Of a stretch of DNA of 64,000 nt, positions 33,701 through 45,179 are shown in pieces. This stretch comes from Sciurus carolinensis (lineage: Eukaryota; Chordata; Mammalia; Rodentia; Sciuridae). Position numbers and translations under genes: made by a program. Below the pieces are notes generated by a model. The model was not told the DNA's origin, ran no database searches, and worked only from the letters and a program-made list of their open reading frames with translations. The stretch is from contig NC_062223.1 in the NCBI RefSeq assembly GCF_902686445.1, positions 38,162,998 through 38,226,997 on the forward strand, given 5' to 3'. Numbering within the stretch: position 1 is the first letter of the stretch; each line of letters begins with the position of its first letter.

Positions 33701-34499
33701 CAGTGTGTTTCTCCATTTCCTTGACATAGCTCATTAGTCATGCCACATACGTAGAAATGGATGGTGTGTGCATGTTACAAATCTGTGAAATTCCAAAAAG
33801 GTGGGTGGGCCATGGCAGCTGAATATCTGGAAGAAGATGTGGCAAGTATCTGAACTCTTCCCCAGGACTGGATGGAGAATGAGAAAAGGCTCAGAAATAT
33901 CAAGCACAATTTATCCTAAGGGTGAAATTCCTCTTCTTGGCAGCTTTGCCAGGATAAGTGCTGAGTGGAGAGAAAAAATAATGCCATAGGAATTCCTATC
34001 CAAATCAGGCTGCAGACTGGCTCTTCAAAGAGAGTCTAGATATATGCATCAGCACAGAAATAAAAAAAAAAAAAAAAGAAAGCTTTATGGCTTAAAAGAT
34101 ACAAGTCCTTTAAATCTAACAGTCCAAGAATTCAGCTTAAAAATATGTGGGTAGTTCTTTCTTGCTCCTCATTTTTTACTATATTTTATAAGGCAACTAA
34201 AATGAGTGAGTTAGAAGTATGAGCACTGAAAAATTTAATTTTCACCAAGTTAAATTAAAAATCATGATTTTTGAATTGAGGGTAGTTTTCTAAAATTGGG
34301 GATATTGAAGTAAAAAAAAAAAAACACCAATTATAAATAATTTTAAGACTTTGACCATCGATGTCCTTCTAGAAAATAACTGCTTTTTCCTGTTTCTTTA
34401 CCCTGGAGATAGTGCTCCCTCCTGGAAAAGAAAGAACAGGGTATTTGGAGGCACACAGTGCCCTCTGGTTCCAAATACTGGCTCTTTCACTTACTGAGT
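30751..34499. other. Unique, no gene seen
   Basis: About 3.7 kb without recognised interspersed repeats apart from short A/T runs. It contains the perfect hairpin at 31228-31260. A minus-strand 110-codon frame at 31271-31603 and a 102-codon frame at 33419-33727 lack domains. Confidence 0.45.
31228..31260. repeat. Perfect 14-bp inverted repeat (hairpin)
   Basis: GATCCTTCTATTTG (31228-31241), loop ATAAC (31242-31246), CAAATAGAAGGATC (31247-31260). The arms are exact reverse complements. Not attached to any recognised transposon. Confidence 0.97.
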
Positions 34500-34565
34500 T
34501 GGTAGTTAACATTTGTTGAGAGTTTACCATGTGCCAAGGACAGTTTAAGTCCTTTACACATAGGT
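34500..34565 (-). mobile_element. MIR-type SINE 3' fragment, minus
   Basis: TTAACATTTGTTGAGAGTTTACCATGTGCCAAGGACAGTTTAAGTCCTTTACACATA is the reversed MIR/MIR3 3' end. Confidence 0.6.
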
Positions 34566-35030
34566 GTTAGAAACAGACCAAGCTAGTATAATGCAGACAT
34601 CCAAAGTGCAATAGGCTCAGCAAGATATAGAATTTCCTTCTCACAACGCAGAGTTGGGTGGACTGGTCAGTCAGGTATAGGGGCAAGGGTGCAGATGTAC
34701 TTCTCCAGGTGCTCCTCCAAGGATCCAGCTTCCTTTATGTTGTTGTTTCCCATTGTGTCTGATTTGACCTTCACTGTGTATTGTTGACACTCCAAAACCA
34801 TGCCCCACGTCAGACCATAGGATGAGAAGCTTCATTTAAAGACTCTGACCTAGGAAGAGTTCACATCATTTGTGTTCACATTCTGTTGCCTGAAATTTAG
34901 TCATATGGATAGTCTTCCCTACAGGGCAGGAGGAGTATCTAGTTTCTGCTCGTTGCCATGGCCTCTGCTAAAGTGTAGGTCATGTAATCATGTGGCATGA
35001 TTGCTAGGACTTCCGGTCCTATGGGATACT
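34566..35030. mobile_element. Possible ancient interspersed repeat, family not assigned
   Basis: AGAATTTCCTTCTCACAACGCAGAGTTGGGTGGACTGGTCAG, CAAGGATCCAGCTTCCTTTATGTTG, GTTCACATTCTGTTGCC..TTTAGTCATATGG and CATGTAATCATGTGG recall a widespread old mammalian repeat that I cannot name with certainty. Treat as tentative. Confidence 0.3.
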
Positions 35031-36089
35031 ACTTGAATGGTGACCCCCAAAGCTGAACAACAGAGCAGCCTGCTTGGGGTTCCCTACCAAAAGGAAGTAG
35101 TGGAGAATGGATATAGGGAAATATTATGACTCTCAACATATTAATTTATTTAATTCTCAAGAAAACTATCGATTTGTCCTCATTCCTATGGACTATTCAG
35201 TCAAACTTGTGAAAAATCACTGAAACTTGACCAATCACAGCAGGAAATTTAGGTCACCTGATAGTAACTTGTGTGCTGAATTACCACTCCATTTCCCCTC
35301 CTACTCTGTTCCTCATATTATAATTATTTCTACAGGAACGAAAGCTGGTCGATACATCAGTGTTAAGATCCTACTGCGTTCAGGGAGCTATGTAGTATCT
35401 TGATTGTTTTGTTTGTTTGCTCCAGCCAGGGAGTGGGTGGCCTGATCCATGGAGTACATGCTGGAGATTCCTGGCCCCAAAGGCCCTTTCTTCAGCTTCA
35501 TCTCTGCCTGGTATTTTTGTTTCTAGTGCTCTGTGCTGCTGCTCTGTTTTGGGGTATGTTTCTCATAATTGAATCTGACTGCTTATATTGCAACACTCCC
35601 AGATTTCATAACTTCTGAAACTCAGTTTTATCTCCCAGATTTGTAATCTTGCTGACTGTTGATGAGAGGTGAAAGTGGTTTCTATCATCCTCAGGTAAAG
35701 TCACATATTTTGCTGCCCCACTGAGAAACGGCCTAAGCTGCCTTTCCCTCCTCATCAAAAAAAAAAAAAAAAGAAAAAGAAAAAATGTATCAACCCCAAC
35801 AAAGGGTCTTCCCTTCTGATACAGCATGATCCTAATCTCAATGGTGTTTGACTATTTTATCAAAAACAAACCAAAATCTTAGTAAAATTTAATTTTTTCT
35901 TCTTATTTACCTTTAGCATTTAGTGATCCCTTTTTTCTTTTCAAATTTGTTATGTGTTTTAAAATGATAGTACATGTTGTTTTCTTTATGTATTTTGTTA
36001 ATAGTTTTGTGTATGGCATACATTTTGCATTTTTTGTAGACTTTTCTGTTTTGGGAACAAGGTACAACAAATTTTTAAAAATAAAATAT
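35031..36089. other. Unique, no gene seen
   Basis: Mixed to AT-rich DNA. An A-rich run with G interruptions occurs at about 35758-35785. No exon was recognised. Confidence 0.45.
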
Positions 36090-36138
36090 ATGAGTAAGCA
36101 TAAGGCCCTGGGTTCAATCCCCAGCATGCAAAAAAAAT
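36090..36138 (+). mobile_element. ID SINE, 3' half only
   Basis: GTAAGCATAAGGCCCTGGGTTCAATCCCCAGCATGCAAAAAAAAT retains the B-box (GGTTCAATCC) and tail but lacks the A-box half. Its A-rich tail runs into the following AT microsatellite. Confidence 0.75.
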
Positions 36139-36149
36139 ATCTATATGTG

Positions 36150-36200
<51 letters not shown>

Positions 36201-36248
36201 ATATAAATGTATAATATATATATAATATAAATATATATGTGTTTTATA
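36150..36248. repeat. (AT)n microsatellite, about 95 bp
   Basis: A near-pure AT tract (at least 19 consecutive units) followed by imperfect ATATAA/ATGTAT units. The minus-strand Ile/Tyr frame across it is an artefact. Confidence 0.95.
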
Positions 36249-36494
36249 TACATATATGTAGAAGAGGGAAGATAAAAGTCAAAATTTGCTTATTACTTGG
36301 TTATTCTATTCCTGTGCATTATTTTCAGTTCATAATTTGTTTACTCCAATGATCATCTCTGATACTGTTCCCTGTGCTCTCTCAGGAAAGATCCCTGGAC
36401 AGCTTTTATTACTGTAGATCATTTGCCTTCATGGAGAACAGGATACTTTTACAGGAGGGTTATGTGAACAGAGTGCAGACTGAGAGGCAGTCAC

Positions 36495-36690
36495 TTTCCT
36501 AAAATCTGACTCTGATACTCCACTGGTAGGCTAAGAGACCTTGTGCAAGTCAGTGCTCTTTCTTTGTTATCTTATTTGCAAACTCGGGATAGCAATTGGA
36601 TTCAATTTTAAGAGGTGTTATGAGGATGACAGAGATTAATTGATTTTTTTGCCTGGCACATGGTAAGCATTGTGTACAGCTTAGCTATTC
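36495..36690 (+). mobile_element. MIR SINE, near full length
   Basis: AATCTGACTCTGATACTCCACTGGTAGGCTAAGAGACCTTGTGCAAGTCAGTGC, then TTATCTTATTTGCAAACTCGGGATAGCAA, GGTGTTATGAGGATGACAGAGATTAA and GCCTGGCACATGGTAAGCATTGTG. This is the clearest MIR in the window. Confidence 0.82.
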
Positions 36691-37917
36691 ATCATTTTTT
36701 TCATCATCTTCTTATGGTCTTAATGATAAGTCTGTTATTCCTTATGATGATGAATTGGTTTCTAGATGTATTGATTTATTGACATAAAGAAGCTCAGTTA
36801 TAGCAAGCAAACTGTTCTTTTGCTTCATCCACTTTGATCTGATCTAGATGTGGTATAAAGAAATAAAGAGTAGTTTGAAGATTCCAGAGTCCAAAGTTGT
36901 TGTTTTGTTTTGTTTCAATAGATGAGAAGCTAAAAAAATCTTAGGGTAGAATGAAGACTTTACTGAGATTTTTTGCCATTTTCCATATGGTATATATCAT
37001 ACTGGTCATGAAAATTGATTCTGTATAGTAACTTTCTTCAAGAACCTGTCATGATATAAAAGAATATGATAATTGCTTCTAGAGATCTTAAATTCCAGTT
37101 GATGCAAAAGACTAATACCTACGAAATAAAGTGTACATATTATCATGATATGCACACATATAGCACTGCAATTAGATAGTTCAAATATTTACTACTCTCC
37201 AGAAATACATTGGGAAATCTGAGAACTGATAAGAGTTAGAGGAATTGGAGAGTCTAGACAGAAATTGCTTCTCAGGTAGAATTTTTACTTCCCAAACTTG
37301 AAGCTGTGGCTGACATGAGTTCATACCAGCATCTGAACCTTTATATTGGATCCAAATCCAAGTTTGAGGACCAGAGTAGAACATCAGAACAAAAGTTTTC
37401 TCCTATTCATTTGTACATGGAATGAAAAATTTAGATAATGCAAGCAGGATGCAAATAAAGCATCCTGTTTAATTTTGTAGTTTTAAGAGATAGGCACATC
37501 ATTGTAATATTTAACAATGCAGAGAGCTCCTTTGTAATTCTAGAATTTTGTGGGACTAATTATATTATAGAACCATGTTCTCTGTGGATGTTCCACCCTG
37601 AGCCTTCAGTGATAGTTATCTCCAGGGCTTTTAAAAAGCAAGGAAATTTATTTCTACATAGAACAAGAAGTCCAGTGGGAGAGTACTTCTGGTTTATCTC
37701 ACTATGTAGTTTATCTCACTACATCAACAGCAGCATCCAGATTGTCTTCCCGTCATTTTGTCTCCCTGTTCTTCATTTGCCACCTTTGTCTTTAGGCAAA
37801 CTAACCCTGTGGTCCCAAAAAGTTATAATAATTATAGATGTCAAATTCAGACATAGTCCAAGTAAAAAGGACCTATCTCTTCCTTATGTCTTAATTTTAT
37901 TTTACTTGATTTTTTAA
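36691..37917. other. Unique, no gene seen
   Basis: AT-rich. A 17-bp tandem duplication (GTTTATCTCACTAYRTA) is at 37692-37725. The 109-codon plus-strand frame at 37588-37917 ends in SINE sequence and is unsupported. Confidence 0.5.
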
Positions 37918-38106
37918 AAATACTCTACCACTGAGCTCCACCTCCACTCCCTTTTATCTTATTTTATTATTCATTCATTCATTCATTCATTCATTCATTC
38001 ATTTGAGGTAGTTCTGCTAAGTTGCCCAGACTGGTTTCAAACTTGCATTCCCTTGCCTCATACTCTCAAGTAGCTGGGATTACAGGTGTGCACTATGGCA
38101 CCTGAC
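37918..38106 (-). mobile_element. B1-dID SINE with expanded linker
   Basis: The reversed ID fragment is TACTCTACCACTGAGCTCCACCTCC. A T-rich linker follows and has grown into (ATTC)n, then the reversed B1 half AAGTTGCCCAGACTGGTTTCAAACTTGC..CTCAAGTAGCTGGGATTACAGGTGTGCAC. The ID half is truncated at its 3' end. Confidence 0.85.
37970..38003. repeat. (ATTC)n microsatellite inside a SINE
   Basis: Eight to nine uninterrupted tetranucleotide units in the A-rich linker between the two SINE monomers. Confidence 0.95.
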
Positions 38107-39989
38107 TGCTTCTTCAAGTCTTTAAGGGAAATTTTCTCAGAAATCCCCACAAAATCATCTTCAGGTTTTCTTGGTTAGAAATTTATGTCCAAAACAAATC
38201 ACCAGAAAAGGAAATGTAAAAACCATAATTATCTCAGATGAGTCAGGACCTACCGTTTGGGGTTTTCCTTAGATGCTTCTCCGAAACCATGACTGCAGGG
38301 AGGAGAATAGATGCCTCAATACAACTGGGATTTGCTCAGGAGTCAAAAAGTATGGGGATTGGGATGCATATTTTTAAGTATCAATAGTGTCTATTATACT
38401 TGACATGAAACAAATTCTCATAAGTTTTTATGTCTTTATACTTGACATGTAGTAAATATGAGTATGCTCTTATTTTTATGGAGAGGAAAAAAGGAAGGAA
38501 GGAAGGAAGGAGGGAAGTGAGGATGGAAGGAAAAGAGAGAATGGAAATTCTTACTTAATGTGTATTTAGTCTTTTCTACTCAGCCAATCGAACTTAATTT
38601 TCTTCTGTCAATTCCAGATAGAACACAGTCAACATATCATTGGGCCAAGAATTAGAATCATATTGTCAGAAACTGATTAGAAGTGGGTGCCCACTGCTTC
38701 TTTCTTGGCAAGGAGTCAACTTATTGCAGTAATGTATTAAATAACCCTTCAAAATACAAGAGCCAAAAGCAATGTCCTTTGGAACTAACACTCTTAAAAC
38801 AGTAACTAAATTAATGGAAAGTGCCTGCGCTAATGAAATAAAACATCAAGATTTTGGCAGGAGGTGATTGGCAGAAACACTCCATGCCTTGATACATCTG
38901 TCTCCTGAAGACATAAATGGATTTCTCCTTGTAAAAGAGAATGAATAACTGTGACTGAAGCTAAAGCACTAGACTAAAGAAAATAACTTCCTACCTTCTG
39001 CCAGGATACCTAGGAGCACATTGCTTAGCCTGATATCTTTGTGCCCTTTTTCTAAATTAAGATCCTGGCTATGAAGCTTAGAAAGACTGTACATCTACAA
39101 CTGTGAGTGCTATGACATAAGAAGTAAAAGCAGATATGATAAATGGGTATGGCCTCTTCCTGAATTTGCAAGGATTTGGGGGATGTGGTTGTGCAGTTAA
39201 TGAATGGGTTGATTTATGAAGTTCGTCATTCATTCATTCAGCAACATTTTTATTCTTTCATCCATTTAAGTGATTTCTTAAGAGGCTGCTCTTTTCCAGG
39301 CATGGTTATATGATAGGCTGTTGGAGGTGGGGGGAGGCCAAGGTCCTGGTTTTGAGTCATGTGCAGGTCAGTGAAGGAGGTAAGGGGAGCTTTGTTATTC
39401 TGCCAAGATCTCCCATCTACACACTCTCTTCCTAGCACTCCCATAACTCTGCAGGTCTGTTATCATAATCTCTGAATATGGAAACTTGGAAACTATGCAG
39501 CCTGTTAAATGTGACTCTAGTGGTTGATGGGGTTCCTGGTTTTTGAGGTCAGGATTATGCTATTCCAAAACTGGAATATTTACACAATGAAGGAAATTGT
39601 TCTTTACCTTAAACACTGATTTACCCACAACTACAAATGTCATACATCTCAGGGTGGAATTCAGTTGGTGTTAGTAGTAGAAATATATATTCAGAAATAT
39701 TTGAATTGTGTTTAAGGCATGCATAAGTAGACACTGAGGGAAAGCCTTTGCAACTTTTCTAGAAGTAAAAGAAAAAAAATGAATTTGATACATTTATGGT
39801 ATATTAAATTTATCTTCTGCAAAATATTTGAACTTCCCCTTAAGATTTAGCTATCTCCCATGTAAATGAGATTGTCAGAGAACATTGGTATAAATGAGGT
39901 TTTGCCCAAATAGTTCATATTTGAGCAGCAAGTAATTTTTTTAAGTGTTTCCCCTGAATAAGCACAGTGACATGTGTAGGGTAGAGTGT
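38107..39989. other. Unique, no gene seen
   Basis: A GGAA-rich tract (about 38489-38530) is the only low-complexity feature. No exons or interspersed repeats were recognised. Confidence 0.45.
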
Positions 39990-40075
39990 ACTCTTTCCAC
40001 TATTTGAGTGAAGAGACTGAGGTTGAGAGAGGCCCAAAGTCACAGAGTCTCAGAGAGGTGCATTGAACTTTTTTC
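39990..40075 (-). mobile_element. MIR SINE fragment, minus
   Basis: GAAGAGACTGAGGTTGAGAGAGGCCCAAAGTCACAGAGTCTC is the reversed MIR core. Confidence 0.6.
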
Positions 40076-40998
40076 TACTATGTCTAGACATTATTTGGGT
40101 TAGCTATTTTGGGGGCTGAATGAATTACTCTGCATTATCATTTTATTTTAAAATATCTTTCTCAGAAATTGTGTGAATATTATATAATTCAAGTGATTTT
40201 ATGGTATGATACTCTCTTTGGAAAAGAAAGACTTGTATAACCAAATCTAAAAGTGACATGGCAATAAAAATTTCAAACATTGATCTGTGATTTTATTTTT
40301 AATTACCCTTGACAATATGAAATATAGGCCATCTGCAAAGAAATTTGTAAATGATGAACAAATGTTTAAAACCCGTCTGCTCAGCCTTTCCATTCTGCTC
40401 CCTGTCCAATCCATGCATTGCCATGCTTAATTCAGAACCCCCGTGCCTTTGATATGTCTTCAATATCTTCCACAAAAGTCTACTTTCAAATATTTATATT
40501 TTATCTAAAGTGTAAATGACTAACATAATTGCATTTTATTAGTCTGGCCAACTTTTCCGTAAAAGTTGTGATTAAGATTTTCCTTTGACAAATCTTGTCA
40601 TTTGGGGCTTTGTTGACATTGCCACTTTTGGCTGGAAACACATCCAATGCCCAAGTATCATTCTAAAAGGATGGGAAAGTTCAGAAAGATTTGGTACTTG
40701 AATTAGGGTAGCTGATAGATGCTCTTTGCATTATCTACTTTAAAGATAAGATCCAAAAATGGAATTCTTCCTGCAGTTTAATAATCTGATTTCAAGATTA
40801 TTATCGGAGGAAAAGAGCATGATATTTTACTATGAAAAGTTATACAGTGGGAATAAACTCTTTCTAATGTAGTGGGTACCTCAAAGTAATAACATAGTAT
40901 GATATGCACTTACAGGTATTAACTCATCAAATTTTTAAAACAATAACAATGAGAGGCCTCATTGTTATCCCACTTTGTCCTTAAAAAGTGAGACATAA

Positions 40999-41105
40999 GG
41001 GTTCAGGGTGTAACTCAGTGATAGGGCACCTGCCTGGCATACATGAGTCCCTGCGTTCAATCCAAAGCACTGCCAACGACAAACAAGAAACAAACAAACA
41101 AAAAC
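40999..41105 (+). mobile_element. ID SINE
   Basis: GGGTTCAGGGTGTAACTCAGTGATAGGGCACCTGCCTGGCATACATGAGTCCCTGCGTTCAATCCAAAGCACTGCC has A-box and B-box remnants and a (CAAA)n-type tail (41081-41105). Confidence 0.88.
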
Positions 41106-41384
41106 CCAGACAAAGAGGTAAAATGACTCACAGGAGATCCTGCTGGTTATTTATGTCAGATCCAAGAATTAGTCCCAAAGCAATGAGTCCCAAAGCTTTT
41201 AATGTCTTGCTTTCACATATCTTATTATCTCTATTACAATTATGCTTTGGGGCTATTGTGCATCTTGAGGGTTAAGATTAATAATACAAATAACAATGTA
41301 CTTTCTTCACTTCTCTAACAAAGAAAGGTATTCACCTTAGTTCTTTGCAGAGACATAAACACATGCAGCAGTAGAAGTCATCTA

Positions 41385-41520
41385 TATTGTTTATCTCATT
41401 TAATCACCACAAATATTTTTGAGGTAGTTACTGTTATTTTCATTTTATGGATAACAGGCTAATTGAAATTGAGTAATAAGCTTTAGGTCCCTCAGCTATG
41501 AAGTATCAGACCTGTATCTC
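41385..41520 (-). mobile_element. MIR-type SINE fragment, minus
   Basis: TTATCTCATTTAATCACCACAAATATTTTTGAGGTAGTTACTGTTATTTTCATTTTATGGATAACAGGCTAATTGAAATTGAG is the reversed MIR/MIR3 core ('CTCATTTAATCCTCACAAC..TATTATCCCCATTTTACAGATGAGGAAACTGAG'). Confidence 0.7.
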
Positions 41521-42539
41521 AAAATAAAATGTGTCTGCTTCTGCACCAGCTCAGTAGGCCACCTGTGGCTTTGCTTGGTATTTAGCTCAACCACCAAGTA
41601 AACAAACAAATATGGGATCTTGAGAGTGACAGGGGATATTCTCTTTGTAAATAATGCCATTATGGATTCCGGAGACTGAAACTTCCACAACTCAACATTT
41701 TCTTGTCCGGGAGTAGCCTTAGGTATTTGGACAAAGGAGAAGTGTAGTTAGATCCTCTTTGAATGCTAACTACAGAAACAGGCAGAGAATACTTTGGCAG
41801 CCACCACGCACACATTAAGGAATCACCACAATCCTTATAAACACCAGGTGGAGTGATCATTTGAGGATTCAGTGAAATTCTCATCCAAAGTTCTTTTATT
41901 TCCTCTGCATGGATATCTCTAAAATTTCACCCAGACTCATGAATGTGCCTGTACAAGCACTTCATTTGTCCTAGGGAGAGACTGAGCTTTTGGGAAGATG
42001 ACCCTCACAATCTCCTATTTCTCAAAAAGAAAGTACTGATGTTTTGTAAAGTGATATGCCTATATAAAAGTGATTTTATAAAGTAATTAGGTGAATAAAA
42101 CATAAAACATGCCATATATTTTAGTATATGGATTACATAGGGCTTTTGATTGTTTTACTTTCATATTATATTTTCTCTATTGAACTATATAGGAATTTTC
42201 CATTTTCTGGATTAAAGGTCAGAGGAACAAGTAAATTCCATCTTAGGACCACCTTTATGAGCTGAGCCATTTTATCCTTGCCATCCTGTGGGTTTCAAAT
42301 CATCTCTGTTCCTCACAAAAACCCTGAATAAAGGAAAAATGTAGTAAATATTTTCAGAAAGGACTTTTTATTTTTGCCTTCTTTTGGAAACCTAAATCAA
42401 TACTTGACCTTTTCACATTCTGTCAAGATAAAATGGAGTCTGTTGGTGCTGACTTAGAACTATAAAGTATCTGTTAAAATCCATTTGTCTTGAGAGCTCT
42501 GTGTTCCTTTGGGAGATCTATGTGTGTGATAGGTGCAAG

Positions 42540-42540
<1 letters not shown>
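41521..42540. other. Unique, no gene seen
   Basis: AT-rich DNA with no recognised repeat or exon. Confidence 0.45.
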
Positions 42541-42545
<5 letters not shown>

Positions 42546-42572
<27 letters not shown>

Positions 42573-42923
42573 TACATGTGTGTGATATGGATATATGTAT
42601 GCATGTGTTAAGTGTGTGTTAGGTGGATGTATGCATATGCCTGTATGTGTGTATTAAGAGTGTGCATAGGTGGATACAGGTATGCATATGTATACATATA
42701 GATGTTAAGTGTGTGTGAGGTCTAGACATATGTATGTGTATAATGTGTGTTAAGTGTGTGTTAGGTAGATGCATACATATGTGTATGTATTAAAAGTGTG
42801 TGTTATGGACACATGTATGTATACATAGGTATGTGTGTTAGGGATATGTACACATGTGTATGTGTGTTGTGTGGGATGGGAATGAGTGTATGTGTGTATG
42901 TGTGTTAAGTGTGTGTGTAAGCA
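42546..42923. repeat. TG-rich minisatellite, period about 47 bp
   Basis: It begins with (TG)n at 42546-42571. A TTAAGTGTGTGTTAGG-like core then recurs at 42608, 42654, 42705, 42750, 42790, 42838 and 42905, with spacing mostly 40-51 bp, interspersed with ATGTATGCATATG-type sequence. The minus-strand His/Thr-rich frame across it is an artefact. Confidence 0.85.
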
Positions 42924-42935
42924 TGTACAACACTT

Positions 42936-43029
42936 TTTTTTTTTCTTTTTTGGTGATGTTGGGTATTGAACCCAGGGCCTTGTGTATGCTAGGCAAGCAC
43001 TCAACCAGCTGAGCTATATCCCCAGCCCC
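42936..43029 (-). mobile_element. ID SINE with clear target duplication
   Basis: Plus-strand reading: a T-rich tail, then TGGGTATTGAACCCAGGGCCTTGTGTATGCTAGGCAAGCACTCAACCAGCTGAGCTATATCCCCAGCCCC, the reverse complement of a full ID element with good A-box and B-box sequence. The 12-bp direct repeat TGTACAACACTT flanks it at 42924-42935 and 43030-43041. The low divergence of body and duplication suggests a comparatively recent insertion at the edge of the minisatellite. Confidence 0.95.
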
Positions 43030-43041
43030 TGTACAACACTT

Positions 43042-43877
43042 CTTGAGGTGACCAAACCATTCCTGGTCAGCAACATTAGTACCATCACTACATGTTGCTT
43101 TATACAAAGCCTTTGCCTGTGTCATGTCCACACAGAGTGTACACATACAGGGAGATAAGTACATAGGCTGTACATACAAGTTCATGAAAGCTCAAAGAAG
43201 CTAGGTCAAGGTGGCTGAGAGAAGCAGGATCCAAAGACAAGTGTCCTTCCTAACACTGAAATCCTAGGAGTACCTAGAGGACAGGGGACAGAGAAACCTG
43301 TGGTCTTTGTGTGTCATAACACAAACACTGCAGTGAAAAGAGCGGAAAGTGACTTGCTTGCCAATGCGTCCGAAGGGCTGAATTTTGTGAAAGGCATGAT
43401 GTAAGCTATTTTAAATTAAACCTATTGGAGCCAAGGAGTTTCTTTGGTGTGATCACAAGAAAGAAGACACTTTGATGCAAAATAAGAAGGTGAAGGTGCT
43501 GTTTCTCTGTTTGTTTCTTATCTCAGGTGTGCAGGCCCCTTGACCTCTGAATTGAACTGCTCTACAAATGGAATTGCTTTTCAGTTATTTTTACTTACTT
43601 TGAGCAAACGTTTGGGGCCTGGGGCTGGGGGGAAGGGTCAGAGAATGTGGAGTTTTGGAAATATCTCTGTAGGTTTGAGTCTAAATGTGACTGATGTGGT
43701 GGATTGGGTGCACTTGGAACGTTTATGGACTCAGTTATTATCAGAGAAGAGTTGGGGTGAATTTTGCCTCACCCACTGAATAATTAAGTGACATCACATA
43801 ATTTCTTACTTATCCTGATATTTAATTACCTCCTTTTTATAGGAACCAGAATAATACTTATCTCATAGTATTATAAC
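43042..43877. other. Unique, no gene seen
   Basis: No repeat recognised. A 79-codon plus-strand frame (43540-43779) has no motif I recognise. Confidence 0.45.
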
Positions 43878-43887
43878 TCATAATCTT

Positions 43888-44090
43888 TTTTTTTTTTTTT
43901 GTACCAAGGATTGAACTCAGGGGAACTCAACTACTCAGCCACATCCCTACCCTATTTTTTGCATTTTATTTAAAGAGAGGGTTTCACTGTGTTGCTTAGT
44001 GCCTTGCTTTTGCTGAGGCTGGCTTTGAACTCAAGATCCTCCTGCCTCAGCCTCCTGAGCTCCTGGGATTACAGATGTGGGCCACTATGT
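43888..44090 (-). mobile_element. B1-dID SINE with clear target duplication
   Basis: Reversed ID half (TGTACCAAGGATTGAACTCAGGGGAACTCAACTACTCAGCCACATCCCTACCC), T-rich linker, reversed B1 half (GGCTTTGAACTCAAGATCCTCCTGCCTCAGCCTCCTGAGCTCCTGGGATTACAGATGTGGGCCACTATG). The direct repeat TCATAATCTT at 43878-43887 and 44091-44100 is an exact target duplication. Confidence 0.95.
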
Positions 44091-44100
44091 TCATAATCTT

Positions 44101-45179
44101 ATATGAAAAGTAATTTATTTAAAACTGAAAAGATGCAACCATTAAAAACTAACCACCAAAATAAGGGTTCTTTACAATTTGTAAGAGATTATGCAGTTCT
44201 CAGTGACCTTTCTGACTGTTTAAGAGGAGCTGGGTTTGTTTTTGTACTTCATACTCACAAAATGACTTAGTCTTACCAAATGCATCATTAGTATTTGTAG
44301 CATCCCCTGGGAGTAGAAGAATCTTTGTGGATTTGAAACTACCTAAACATGAAAAGAAAAGTCTATTTCATTTTTAAATTTTTAATTAAAACATCAGCTC
44401 AGGAACTAAATGAAGACATGCAGGCCCTGTTCCCTTCTGAGGTGAGAAAAAAGTCTTTCATCACAAGCTGACAGTAAGATCACAGTGGTTCTGGTTTTCA
44501 GTCCAAATAAAGGGTTAACTAGTTACAGAAATCTGCAAAATTAGAAGACTTTGAACCATTCTGCATTAAATTGGGAAGAGGTGAATGCCTTATGAGGAGA
44601 AAAGACAATATGATATTAGCTGTGCTACTTTATTTAATTAACTCCTTCTGATTTTTAAATTTCAAAACAAGTGTCTCTTTTCATAAGTGGGTCTTTGAGG
44701 GGAAAAAAAGAGATTCATGAAGCTTTTTTATCGATCAGAGCATTTAGATTCATGTATTTAGAGATATGAGATTACTTTTATCTAGTTTTCTAAATGCAGT
44801 TTCCAAGACAAGGACTGTGTGTGTGTGTGTGTGTGTGTGTGTACGCACAAACATATTTCATAAACGATTATATAAATCTCACATATATTTATTTGTTAAA
44901 CATAGAAACCATACTATTTTCTTTCACTCAAATCCAACAACTGTTTAGCTCACTCTCTTTGTGTAGTGTAATTTAGTAGTCACCTGTTTTTTGCTTTTGA
45001 ATGAGATGTGAATTCAGTGTATTTTGTAATTTGATGTATTATAACTGGGTAAATGAGAGTAATTTAACACTAATCACCAGATTGTAATCGACTGTTTACT
45101 TTGAGCCTGATACTCCTGGATTTATAGGATGAAAAGGGGGGAAAAAAAAAACAGTCTCCACCTTTGTGATGATCTTAAG
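44101..45179. other. Unique AT-rich DNA
   Basis: It contains a (TG)n microsatellite but no gene or interspersed repeat that I recognise. Confidence 0.45.
44815..44842. repeat. (TG)n microsatellite
   Basis: About 14 uninterrupted units. The Val/Cys-rich frames across it are artefacts. Confidence 0.95.

Noticed and set aside
35903..36253. 116-codon Ile/Tyr-rich minus-strand frame
   Set aside because: Direct translation of the (AT)n microsatellite and the adjoining ID fragment.
38489..38530. GGAA repeat as an ETS-factor microsatellite enhancer
   Set aside because: Only about four clean GGAA units; too short to argue for function.
42750..43185. His/Thr/Tyr-rich minus-strand frames of 84 and 115 codons
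   Set aside because: Produced by the TG minisatellite and by the ID SINE; not protein coding.
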